Below are positions 52,480 through 64,000 of a stretch of 64,000 nt of DNA, piece after piece. The notes under the pieces are model-generated. The model saw nothing but the letters and a program-made list of their open reading frames with translations. It was not told the DNA's origin and did not search any database. How positions within the stretch are numbered: position 1 is the stretch's first letter; each line of letters opens with the position of its first letter. Location: assembly GCA_963831705.1 (NCBI GenBank), contig CAWHRE010000010.1, positions 992,001 through 1,056,000 on the forward strand, read 5' to 3'. Position numbers and translations under genes: made by a program. Origin of the DNA: DASQPR01 sp963831705. Lineage in GTDB: Bacteria; Actinomycetota; Actinomycetes; Mycobacteriales; Micromonosporaceae.

Positions 52480-54576
52480 CTACTCGCCGGTTGCCTTCGC
52501 GATGATTTCCTTCGCCACGTTGGCCGGAACCTCCGCGTACGAATCGAACTGCATGCTGTAGCTCGCCCGGCCCTGGGTCTTCGACCGCAGGTCGCCGACG
52601 TAGCCGAACATCTCCGACAGCGGCACGAGAGCCCGGACGATGCGAGCGCCACTGCGCTCTTCCATCGCCTGGATCATGCCACGACGGGAGTTGAGGTCGC
52701 CGATGACGTCGCCCATGTTCTCCTCGGGCGTGACGACCTCGACCGACATCATCGGCTCGAGCAATGCCGGGTCGGCCCTGCGGGCCGCTTCCTTCATCAC
52801 CATGGAGCCGGCGATCTTGAACGCCATTTCCGACGAGTCAACCTCGTGGTAGGCGCCATCCAGCAGGGTCAGCTTGACGCCCACCAGCGGGTAGCCGGCG
52901 AGGATGCCGTACTGCAGCGCGTCCTGGGCACCGGCGTCAACCGAGGGGATGAACTCCTTCGGCACGCGACCACCGGTCACACCATTGACGAACTCGTACG
53001 TCGTGTCGCCGTCCAGCGGCAACGGCTCGACCTTGACGAGCACCTTCGCGTACTGGCCGGAGCCACCGGTCTGCTTCTTGTGCACGTACTCGGCCTTGTC
53101 GACGACCTTGCGGATCGTCTCCCGGTACGCGACCTGAGGCTTACCAATGTTCGCTTCGACGCTGAACTCGCGCCGCATGCGGTCCACCAGGATGTCGAGG
53201 TGCAGCTCGCCCATGCCGGAGATGACCGTCTGACCGGTTTCCTCGTCGTTCTTGACGCGGAAGGTCGGGTCCTCTTCGGCGAGACGCTGGATGGCCGTAC
53301 CGAGCTTCTCCTGGTCCGCCTTGCTCTTCGGCTCGATCGCGACCGAGATGACCGGCTCGGGGAACGTCATCGACTCGAGGATGACCGGCTTGGCCGGGTC
53401 ACACAGCGTGTCACCGGTGGTGGTCTGCTTGAGACCCTGCACCGCGATGATGTCTCCAGCCATCGCCGACGGGCGCTCTTCGCGCTTGTTGGCGTGCATC
53501 TGGTAGATCTTGCCGATGCGCTCCTTGCGGTCCTTGGTGGAGTTGCTCACCTGGGTACCGGATTCGAGCGTGCCGGAGTAGACGCGTACGTACGTCAGCT
53601 TGCCGAGGTGCTTGTCCGTCTGGATCTTGAACGCGAGACCGGAGAACGGCTCGTCGGCGGACGGCTGGCGGACCAGCGGCGTCTCGCCGTCGGTCGCGAC
53701 GCCCTCGATGCCACCGACGTCGAGCGGCGACGGGAGGTAGTCCACGACGGCGTCGAGCATGGGCTGAACACCCTTGTTCTTGAACGCCGAACCGCAGAGC
53801 ACCGGGTTCGCCTTCGACGCGATCGTGGCGCGACGGATCGCGGCCTTGATCTCGTCGATCGACAGCTCTTCGCCTTCGAGGTACTTCTCCATGATGGCGT
53901 CGTCGACCTCGGCCAGGGTCTCCAGCAGCTTCTCGCGCTGCTCGTTCGCCTGGTCGACCAGGTTCGCCGGAATCGGCTCGATCTGGTAGTCGTCACCCTT
54001 CTGGGTCTCGCCACGCCAGGTCAGCGCCTGCATGTTGATCAGATCGACGACGCCGATGTGATCGCCTTCCAGGCCGATCGGGATCTGGAGAACCAGCGGC
54101 GTCGCGTTGAGGCGCGTCACCATCATGTCGACACAACGGAAGAAGTCCGCACCCGTACGGTCGAGCTTGTTGACGAAGCACATCCGCGGGACGTGGTACT
54201 TGTCGGCCTGGCGCCAGACGTTCTCCGTCTGTGGCTCCACGCCGGCCACGCCGTCGTAAACCGCTACGGCGCCGTCGAGTACCCGGAGCGACCGCTCGAC
54301 CTCGACGGTGAAGTCGACGTGGCCGGGCGTGTCGATGATCTGAATGACATGGCCCTTCCACTCGCACTTCGTCGCAGCCGAGGTGATCGTGATGCCCCGT
54401 TCCTGCTCCTGTTCCATCCAGTCCATGACGGCAGCGCCCTCGTGGACCTCACCGATCTTGTACGTGATACCGGTGTAGAACAGGATCCGCTCGGTCGTCG
54501 TCGTCTTACCGGCGTCGATGTGCGCCATGATCCCAATGTTGCGGACCTTTGCGAGCGCTTTGTCGGCGGCAGCCAC
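52480..54576 (-). CDS. fusA: Elongation factor G
   Basis: The translocation GTPase, 698 residues. It begins MAAADKALAKVRNIGIMAHIDAGKTTTTERIL (P-loop about 18-27), with G3 DTPGHVDF, G4 NKLDR, and domain IV RETIRKVVDKAEYVHKKQTGGSGQYAKV. No truncation. It is the third gene of the str operon. Confidence 0.98.
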   Translation of the reverse strand: MAAADKALAKVRNIGIMAHIDAGKTTTTERILFYTGITYKIGEVHEGAAVMDWMEQEQERGITITSAATKCEWKGHVIQIIDTPGHVDFTVEVERSLRVLDGAVAVYDGVAGVEPQTENVWRQADKYHVPRMCFVNKLDRTGADFFRCVDMMVTRLNATPLVLQIPIGLEGDHIGVVDLINMQALTWRGETQKGDDYQIEPIPANLVDQANEQREKLLETLAEVDDAIMEKYLEGEELSIDEIKAAIRRATIASKANPVLCGSAFKNKGVQPMLDAVVDYLPSPLDVGGIEGVATDGETPLVRQPSADEPFSGLAFKIQTDKHLGKLTYVRVYSGTLESGTQVSNSTKDRKERIGKIYQMHANKREERPSAMAGDIIAVQGLKQTTTGDTLCDPAKPVILESMTFPEPVISVAIEPKSKADQEKLGTAIQRLAEEDPTFRVKNDEETGQTVISGMGELHLDILVDRMRREFSVEANIGKPQVAYRETIRKVVDKAEYVHKKQTGGSGQYAKVLVKVEPLPLDGDTTYEFVNGVTGGRVPKEFIPSVDAGAQDALQYGILAGYPLVGVKLTLLDGAYHEVDSSEMAFKIAGSMVMKEAARRADPALLEPMMSVEVVTPEENMGDVIGDLNSRRGMIQAMEERSGARIVRALVPLSEMFGYVGDLRSKTQGRASYSMQFDSYAEVPANVAKEIIAKATGE

Positions 54577-54616
54577 GGTTATCCCTTCCTTGCTTCGTCT
54601 TGAAAAGCCGGCTCAA

Positions 54617-55087
54617 CTACCACCGGTAGTGAGCGAAGGCCTTGTTGGCCTCGGCCATCTTGTGCGTGTCTTCGCGACGCTTCACCGCGGCACCGAGGCC
54701 GTTGCTCGCGTCGAGGAGCTCGTTCTGCAGACGCTCGATCATCGTCTTCTCGCGACGCGCCTTCGAGTACGTCACGAGCCAACGCAGGCCGAGCGTGGTC
54801 TGGCGCGGCGTACGCACCTCGACCGGCACCTGGTAGGTCGCGCCACCAACGCGGCGGCTGCGGACCTCGAGGGTCGGCTTCACGTTGTCCATCGCGCGCT
54901 TCAGCGTCACCACCGGGTCGGTGCCCGACTTCTCGCGGCAACCTTCGAGTGCGCCGTAGACGATGCGCTCGGCCAGCGAACGCTTGCCCTCGGTGAGGAT
55001 CTTGTTGATCAGCTGGGTGACCAGCGGCGAGTTGTACACCGGGTCAGCAACCAGCGGTCGCTTCTGCGCGGGGCCCTTACGAGGCAT
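54617..55087 (-). CDS. rpsG: 30S ribosomal protein S7
   Basis: A 156-residue S7, which nucleates assembly of the 30S head: MPRKGPAQKRPLVADPVYNSPLVTQLINKILTEGKRSLAERIVYGALEG ... MAEANKAFAHYRW. ATG 55087 comes one base after the rpsL stop. Confidence 0.98.
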   Translation of the reverse strand: MPRKGPAQKRPLVADPVYNSPLVTQLINKILTEGKRSLAERIVYGALEGCREKSGTDPVVTLKRAMDNVKPTLEVRSRRVGGATYQVPVEVRTPRQTTLGLRWLVTYSKARREKTMIERLQNELLDASNGLGAAVKRREDTHKMAEANKAFAHYRW

Positions 55088-55088
55088 G

Positions 55089-55463
55089 TCAGCTCTTCTC
55101 CTTCTTCGCACCGTAGCGGCTGCGCGCCTGCTTACGGTTGCGGACGCCCTGCGTATCCAGCGAGCCGCGAATAATCTTGTAGCGGACACCGGGCAGGTCC
55201 TTCACACGGCCGCCACGAACCAGGACGATCGAGTGCTCCTGCAGGTTGTGTCCAACGCCCGGAATGTAGGCGGTGACCTCGACCTGGCTGGTCAGCTTGA
55301 CGCGTGCGACCTTCCGGAGAGCCGAGTTCGGCTTCTTCGGGGTAGTCGTGTAAACACGCGTACATACGCCGCGGCGCTGCGGGCTTCCCTTGAGCGCGGG
55401 CGTCTTGGTCTTACTGGTCTTGGCCTTACGGCCTTTGCGAACCAGCTGTTGGATAGTGGGCAC
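55089..55463 (-). CDS. rpsL: 30S ribosomal protein S12
   Basis: A 124-residue S12, the decoding-site protein and streptomycin-resistance determinant. It starts at GTG 55463 (VPTIQQLVRKGRKAK). The usual streptomycin-sensitive lysines are present in TTTPKKPNSALRK and GGRVKDLPGVRY. First gene of the str operon (rpsL-rpsG-fusA-tuf). The 454-bp gap upstream holds its leader element, an early hairpin and a promoter. Confidence 0.98.
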   Translation of the reverse strand: MPTIQQLVRKGRKAKTSKTKTPALKGSPQRRGVCTRVYTTTPKKPNSALRKVARVKLTSQVEVTAYIPGVGHNLQEHSIVLVRGGRVKDLPGVRYKIIRGSLDTQGVRNRKQARSRYGAKKEKS

Positions 55464-55554
55464 CGGGCTTTGTCTCCCTGTCGATCCCGGGCCGGTCAAC
55501 GGCTGGCCCGTTATGTCTTCTTGGTCTGCTCTCACCACACTCGCGTGGGGCGTT

Positions 55555-55583
55555 TGTCCGACCCCCGCGGTCGGGCGTGTCGC
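55555..55583 (-). promoter_or_regulatory. Ribosomal-operon leader element, rpsL copy
   Basis: All 29 bases are identical to the rpsJ-leader copy at 50890-50918. It forms the same CCGACC/GGTCGG stem and lies 92 nt upstream of the rpsL GTG, about 107 nt downstream of the predicted transcription start. Confidence 0.8.
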
Positions 55584-55668
55584 CCCATCCGCGCGCCATC
55601 AATGCTCTCGCAAGCTGGCTGAGGTCATCGCCGCCGAAGATCCTTACAGATTCGCGCGCGCACGATGA

Positions 55669-55725
55669 GCCCAGGCACGCCTGGGCACGAATTAGAAGAA
55701 TACCCACCGTGGGCGTGCAGGTCAA
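55669..55725 (-). promoter_or_regulatory. str operon promoter and early leader hairpin
   Basis: Minus strand: TTGACC (55725-55720), 17 bases, TATTCT (55702-55697). Right after the expected start point lies GCCCAGGC/GCCTGGGC (55669-55686), an 8-bp hairpin in the nascent leader. Between the promoter and 55917 I see only a small CCCGC/GCGGG stem (55816-55829). Confidence 0.7.
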
Positions 55726-55917
55726 AACGACTGGTTGCAAACTCACCGGCCGTGTCCGAACTCACTCACGCCCAGACCTTGCATCGCACGAGCAAGGCAA
55801 TTGCGTGTGACCCGACCCGCCCATGCGGGATTCTCGCCACCTATTCTACCCGATCGCGGGCGAACCCGTAGCGCGGCCGAAAGTTGTGACATAAGACCAG
55901 TTCAAAGGCCTTAAGAG

Positions 55918-56763
55918 CTAAGTGTACGTGGCAAGCAGTGAGCCGAGGAAGCCCAGCACCGTGATGCCTACGCCGATGATGCCGAGGATGGTGCCGGCGC
56001 GAGCCAGTCCGGACCCGTGCAGGAGACCGGCCGATCGCCGGATCTTGCCGGTGGCGATACGGCTGGCGACGATCGCGGCCACGCCGAGAAGGAGCGCCAG
56101 GAAACCGAATGCCCCGCCGATCAACGGTCCCCAGCCGGCCCCGGCACCCCCGAGGCCGAAGCTCAGCTCGACCAGCGAAACCAAGACCGAACCGATGCCG
56201 GCGATCATCGAGCCGACGGCCTGTCCGGATGCGATCGGGGCGACGCTCGCGTACGCGACGCCGAAGTCGGTGCCCGGAATCGCCTCGATCCGCTCGGGCG
56301 CCAGCATCGCCAGGCCGGACGGAGACGCTCCGTAGCCGGGCGGCGGGTACGCAGGTGGCGGGTAGCCCTGCTGCGAATACCCGGGCTGCGGGCCATGGCC
56401 CGGCGGTGGGCCGTAGCCGGGCGGCGTGTACGCCGATGGCGGCCCGTAGCCGGGCGATCCGTATCCGGGAGGCGGCGCATAACCGGGAGGCGGCGCATAA
56501 CCGGGAGGCGGCGCATAACCGGGAAGAGGGCCGTACCCGGCCGGAGAGCCGTACCCGGGTGGCGGATATTCCGGCCGCGGACCATAGCCGGGTGGCGGGT
56601 AGTCGGCCGGAGGCTCGCCGGGCGAAGCCGAGCGAAGAACAGGCGCGGTCGCGGGTGGCGCCGGGTAGGCCGACTGCGGAACCGACGCGTCCGCTGATCC
56701 TGAGGCAGACCCTGCCACCGATCCCGGCGCCGACCATGGCGACTGCGCTGACGGTTCGGTCAC
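55918..56763 (-). CDS. Pro/Tyr-rich DUF4190-type membrane protein
   Basis: A 281-residue protein. Residues 1-145 are a disordered run of PPPGYG-like repeats, including three consecutive DNA repeats of 18 bp (about 56464-56520). The C-terminal half carries three or so hydrophobic segments (GVAYASVAPIASGQAVGSMIAGIGSVLVSLV; FGFLALLLGVAAIVASRIATG; GTILGIIGVGITVLGFLGSLLA), typical of DUF4190 proteins. GTG 56763 has GGAGG 8 bases upstream and is preferred over TTG 56778. Function unknown. Confidence 0.78.
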   Translation of the reverse strand: MTEPSAQSPWSAPGSVAGSASGSADASVPQSAYPAPPATAPVLRSASPGEPPADYPPPGYGPRPEYPPPGYGSPAGYGPLPGYAPPPGYAPPPGYAPPPGYGSPGYGPPSAYTPPGYGPPPGHGPQPGYSQQGYPPPAYPPPGYGASPSGLAMLAPERIEAIPGTDFGVAYASVAPIASGQAVGSMIAGIGSVLVSLVELSFGLGGAGAGWGPLIGGAFGFLALLLGVAAIVASRIATGKIRRSAGLLHGSGLARAGTILGIIGVGITVLGFLGSLLATYT

Positions 56764-56818
56764 CGGTTGTGCCTCCAAGTCGGGGTGCGAGTCGTCGGGG
56801 TGCGGGTCGTCGCAGGCG

Positions 56819-57169
56819 CTAGTTGGTCCCGGGTGCGAACTGCGAGCCGTGGTGGACCGACGCGTCCAGTATGCCGATCACCGAGGCCACCACCAGCGCG
56901 GCCAACGCGAGAACGATACCGGCCCAGGCCAGCCGGGTGCCGACCCGGATCATCCGTACCCCGGTGAGATAGCCCTTCGCGTCGACCATATCGGCGCGCG
57001 CGCTGCGGGCCAGCACCAACGCGAGCGTCGCGGGGATCACGCCGCCGATGAAGAACCCGGTGATCACCGCCGCGATCCCGAGCGCGAGCACGGCACCGGC
57101 CTTCGAGCACCGAACCGGATCCGGATCGTGCGGGTGCCGGATCACCGAAGGCGCCGTCTGCGTACTCAT
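56819..57169 (-). CDS. DUF4190-type small membrane protein
   Basis: A 116-residue protein with two hydrophobic segments (AGAVLALGIAAVITGFFIGGVIPATLALVLARS and LAWAGIVLALAALVVASVIG) and the alanine/glycine pattern of DUF4190. It lies 56 bp upstream of the longer DUF4190-type gene, so the two are probably co-expressed. Function unknown. Confidence 0.78.
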   Translation of the reverse strand: MSTQTAPSVIRHPHDPDPVRCSKAGAVLALGIAAVITGFFIGGVIPATLALVLARSARADMVDAKGYLTGVRMIRVGTRLAWAGIVLALAALVVASVIGILDASVHHGSQFAPGTN

Positions 57170-57191
57170 GCCTCAAGGAAAACACATGAAA

Positions 57192-57231
57192 CGACGGCGA
57201 GCGCCAGGGAATCCCCCAGCGCTCGCCGTCG
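57192..57231 (-). terminator. Terminator of rpoB-rpoC
   Basis: A perfect 13-bp stem, CGACGGCGAGCGC (57192-57204) with GCGCTCGCCGTCG (57219-57231), 12 bp past the rpoC stop and followed on the minus strand by TTTCATGTGTTTT. Confidence 0.88.
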
Positions 57232-57242
57232 GTACGAACTAT

Positions 57243-61130
<3,888 letters not shown>

Positions 61131-61211
61131 TTGGTTTATCCCTCGTGTCGTCAAACACAATTAAGAACTAGCGGGAACCGGGGCGGACGGCGAAGTCCGC
61201 CCCGGACCGCA

Positions 61212-64000
61212 TCAGATTTCGTCGACGCTGCTGACGCCCTCGTTCGGACGACGCGAGAGGTCGATGCCGAGCTCTTCCGCAGCGCGGAACACCTCGTCGT
61301 CGGTCTCACGCAGTTCTACCGCGACGCCGTCGCTGGACAGCACCTCGACGTTCAGGCACAGCGACTGCAGCTCCTTGAGGAGCACCTTGAAGGACTCCGG
61401 AATACCCGGCTCCGGGATGTTCTCGCCCTTGACGATGGCCTCATAGACCTTCACCCGGCCGAGCACGTCATCGGACTTGATCGTCAGCAACTCCTGCAAC
61501 GCGTACGCCGCGCCGTAGGCCTGCATCGCCCAGCACTCCATCTCACCGAAGCGCTGACCACCGAACTGCGCCTTACCACCCAGCGGCTGCTGCGTGATCA
61601 TCGAGTACGGTCCGGTCGAACGAGCGTGGATCTTGTCGTCGACCAGGTGGTTCAGCTTCAGGATGTAGATGTAGCCGACCGCGATCGGGTCGGGCAGCGG
61701 TTCGCCGGAACGGCCGTCGAAGAGCTGCGCCTTACCGTTCGCGCCGACCAGACGCTGGCCGTCACGGGTCTTGAGCGTCGAGGAGAGCAGACCTGCGATC
61801 TCCTCCTCGTGCGCACCGTCGAAGACCGGCGTGGCGACGTTCGAGTCGGCCGGTGATGAGCCGGCATCGATCGCCTTCAGCGCCCGCTTCCACTCGACGT
61901 CGTCGCCCTCGATCTCCCAGCCGGTCTTCGCCACCCACCCGAGGTGAGTTTCGAGTACCTGACCGACGTTCATTCGACCGGGTACGCCGAGCGGGTTGAG
62001 CACGATGTCGACCGGCGTTCCGTCTTCAAGGAACGGCATGTCCTCGACCGGAAGGATCTTGGAGATGACGCCCTTGTTGCCGTGCCGGCCGGCGAGCTTG
62101 TCGCCGTCCTGGATCTTGCGCTTCTGGGCCACGTACACGCGGACCAACTCGTTGACGCCGGGCGAGAGTTCGTCGCCGTCCTCGCGGGAGAACGTGCGGA
62201 CACCGATGACGGTGCCGTTCTCGCCGTGCGGAACCTTGAGCGACGTGTCACGAACCTCGCGCGCCTTCTCACCGAAGATCGCGCGGAGCAGACGCTCTTC
62301 CGGGGTCAGCTCGGTCTCGCCCTTCGGCGTGACCTTTCCGACCAGGATGTCGCCGGGGACAACCTCGGCGCCAATCCGGATGATGCCGCGCTCGTCGAGG
62401 TCAGCAAGCATTTCCTCGCTGACGTTCGGGATGTCGCGGGTGATCTCTTCCGGGCCAAGCTTCGTGTCCCGAGCGTCGACCTCGTGCTCCTCGATGTGAA
62501 TCGAGGTGAGGACGTCGTTCTGGACCAGCTTCTGGGACAGGATGATCGCGTCTTCGTAGTTGTGACCTTCCCACGGCATGAATGCCACGAGCAGGTTGCG
62601 GCCGAGCGCCATTTCGCCCTCGTCCGTACACGGACCGTCGGCGATGACCTGACCGGCCTCGACGCGGCTGCCTTCGAAGACCACCGGCTTCTGGTTCACA
62701 CACGAACCGGAGTTGGACCGGCGGAACTTGTGCAGAAGGTACGTCCGGCGGTGGCCGTCGTCCTGTTGCACCGTCACGTAGTCGGCGCAGAGGTCCTCGA
62801 CCACGCCACCGACCTCGGCGACGACAACGTCACCGGCGTCGACCGCGGCACGGTATTCCATGCCCGTACCGACGAGCGGCGCCTCCGCCTTGACCAGCGG
62901 GACGGCCTGGCGCTGCATGTTCGCACCCATGAGGGCGCGGTTCGCGTCGTCGTGCTCGAGGAACGGGATCATCGCGGTCGCGACCGAGGTCATCTGCCGA
63001 GGCGAGACGTCCATGTAGTCCACGCCGTCCGGCGTCACGAAGTCGACCTCGCCGCCCTTACGGCGGACCAGGACGCGCTCGTTGACATATCCGCCGTCGC
63101 TCTTGAGCGGCTCGTTCGCCTGCGCGATGACGTGCCGATCCTCTTCGTCCGCGGTGAGGTAGTCGATCTGCTCGGTCACGATGCCGTCGGTCACCTTGCG
63201 GTACGGCGTCTCGATGAAACCGAACGGGTTGACCCGCGCGAACGTCGAGAGGGCACCGATCAGGCCGATGTTCGGGCCTTCCGGCGTCTCGATCGGGCAC
63301 ATCCGGCCGTAGTGCGACGGGTGCACGTCACGGACCTCGAAGCCGGCGCGCTCGCGGGACAGACCACCCGGGCCGAGCGCCGAAAGACGGCGACGGTGGG
63401 TCAGACCCGCGAGCGGGTTCGTCTGGTCCATGAACTGCGACAGCTGCGACGTACCGAAGAACTCCTTGATCGCAGCCACCACCGGGCGGATGTTGATCAG
63501 GGTCTGCGGCGTGATCGCTTCGACGTCCTGCGTCGTCATGCGCTCGCGCACCACGCGCTCCATGCGGGAGAGACCGACCCGAACCTGGTTCTGGATCAGC
63601 TCTCCGACGGTACGGAGACGCCGGTTGCCGAAGTGGTCGATGTCGTCCGGCTCGTAGCCCTCTTCACCGGCGTGCAGCCGGCACAGGTACTCGACGGTCG
63701 CGACAACGTCGTCCTCGGTGAGGACGCCGGTCGTGATCGGGACGTCAACTTCCAGCTTCTTGTTGAACTTGTAGCGACCGACCTTCGCGACGTCATACCG
63801 CTTCGGGTTGAAGAAGAGGTTGTCGAGAAGGTTCTGTGCGTTCTCGCGCGTCGGCGGCTCGCCGGGGCGCAGCTTGCGATAGATATCGAGCAGCGCCTCG
63901 TCCTGGCCGGCGATGTGGTCCTTGTCGAGCGTCGTCATCATGAGCTCGGACCAGCCGAACTTCTCGCGGATGCGCTCGTCGGACCAGCCGATCGCCTTCA
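61212..64000 (-). CDS. rpoB: RNA polymerase beta subunit, C-terminal part (runs off the window)
   Basis: The beta subunit of RNA polymerase. The frame runs off the right edge; about 929 codons are present, beginning inside the RERIREKFGWSELMMTTLDKD region. The rifampicin-binding segment reads FGTSQLSQFMDQTNPLAG then LTHRRRLSALGPGGL. His526 and Ser531 (E. coli numbering) are wild type; Thr replaces Asn518 and Ala replaces Ser522. The C terminus ends NEGVSSVDEI. It is upstream of rpoC in the usual order. Confidence 0.97.
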   Translation of the reverse strand, partial: KAIGWSDERIREKFGWSELMMTTLDKDHIAGQDEALLDIYRKLRPGEPPTRENAQNLLDNLFFNPKRYDVAKVGRYKFNKKLEVDVPITTGVLTEDDVVATVEYLCRLHAGEEGYEPDDIDHFGNRRLRTVGELIQNQVRVGLSRMERVVRERMTTQDVEAITPQTLINIRPVVAAIKEFFGTSQLSQFMDQTNPLAGLTHRRRLSALGPGGLSRERAGFEVRDVHPSHYGRMCPIETPEGPNIGLIGALSTFARVNPFGFIETPYRKVTDGIVTEQIDYLTADEEDRHVIAQANEPLKSDGGYVNERVLVRRKGGEVDFVTPDGVDYMDVSPRQMTSVATAMIPFLEHDDANRALMGANMQRQAVPLVKAEAPLVGTGMEYRAAVDAGDVVVAEVGGVVEDLCADYVTVQQDDGHRRTYLLHKFRRSNSGSCVNQKPVVFEGSRVEAGQVIADGPCTDEGEMALGRNLLVAFMPWEGHNYEDAIILSQKLVQNDVLTSIHIEEHEVDARDTKLGPEEITRDIPNVSEEMLADLDERGIIRIGAEVVPGDILVGKVTPKGETELTPEERLLRAIFGEKAREVRDTSLKVPHGENGTVIGVRTFSREDGDELSPGVNELVRVYVAQKRKIQDGDKLAGRHGNKGVISKILPVEDMPFLEDGTPVDIVLNPLGVPGRMNVGQVLETHLGWVAKTGWEIEGDDVEWKRALKAIDAGSSPADSNVATPVFDGAHEEEIAGLLSSTLKTRDGQRLVGANGKAQLFDGRSGEPLPDPIAVGYIYILKLNHLVDDKIHARSTGPYSMITQQPLGGKAQFGGQRFGEMECWAMQAYGAAYALQELLTIKSDDVLGRVKVYEAIVKGENIPEPGIPESFKVLLKELQSLCLNVEVLSSDGVAVELRETDDEVFRAAEELGIDLSRRPNEGVSSVDEI

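Noticed and set aside
52846..54603. A 585-codon plus-strand frame opposite fusA
   Set aside because: Shadow of EF-G; typical complement-strand composition.

Overview
The window is a contiguous stretch of a high-GC actinobacterial chromosome. Evidence for this is a WhiB-family gene, GroEL1 with a histidine-rich tail, frequent GTG/TTG starts, actinobacterial-type ribosomal proteins, DUF5319/DUF1707/DUF4190 proteins and a WXG100-like/DUF1023 pair. Gene order (guaB, DUF5319, LuxR-type regulator, whiB, groEL1-groES, tsaD-rimI-tsaB-tsaE, alr, nnr, acpS, glmS, glmM, rpsI-rplM, truA-rplQ-rpoA ... S10/spc/str operons, rpoC-rpoB) follows the housekeeping backbone seen in Mycobacterium and Streptomyces. 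Genus and family cannot be fixed from the sequence. Nearly all genes lie on the minus strand, so the text below often reads from high to low coordinates.

1-6.5 kb: the 5' end of guaB (cut by the window edge), a DUF5319 gene, a LuxR-type regulator with a degenerate receiver facing a whiB gene (compare the bldM/whiD neighbourhood of Streptomyces), a membrane-anchored sulfite-oxidase-family molybdoenzyme, and groES-groEL1 behind a promoter carrying two CIRCE operators. groEL1 has a one-base frameshift. 6.5-12 kb: a THUMP-like methyltransferase, a YbaK deacylase and a heterodimeric ABC exporter. 12-19 kb: a translationally coupled operon for tRNA t6A modification (tsaD, tsaB, tsaE), rimI, an alpha/beta hydrolase, alanine racemase, NAD(P)HX repair and AcpS. 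19-25 kb: a WXG100-like/DUF1023 hydrolase pair, a LysE exporter, and glmS/glmM for UDP-GlcNAc synthesis.

25-31.9 kb: rplM-rpsI, a diverged ThiD-like kinase, an ABC-F protein, an RsmC-like methyltransferase and a GYQP-rich membrane protein. 31.9-55.5 kb: a nearly complete translation super-cluster, truA-rplQ-rpoA-rpsD-rpsK-rpsM-rpmJ-infA, (DUF1707), map-adk-secY, the spc and S10 operons, and tuf-fusA-rpsG-rpsL. rpsC also carries a one-base frameshift, which for an essential gene most likely means a sequence error. 55.5-64 kb: two DUF4190-type membrane proteins, rpoC and most of rpoB (cut by the window edge).

The most interesting non-coding signals are: (i) a 29-nt hairpin element repeated in the leaders of three separate ribosomal operons (rpsL, rpsJ, infA); (ii) a family of about 64-nt intergenic palindromes, one of which supplies the last codons of an ABC transporter; (iii) a tandem repeat of about 118 bp between thiD-like and the ABC-F gene, with a 37-bp relative near the window start; and (iv) paired CIRCE sites bracketing the groES promoter. 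I saw no tRNA, rRNA, CRISPR array, prophage or transposase gene.
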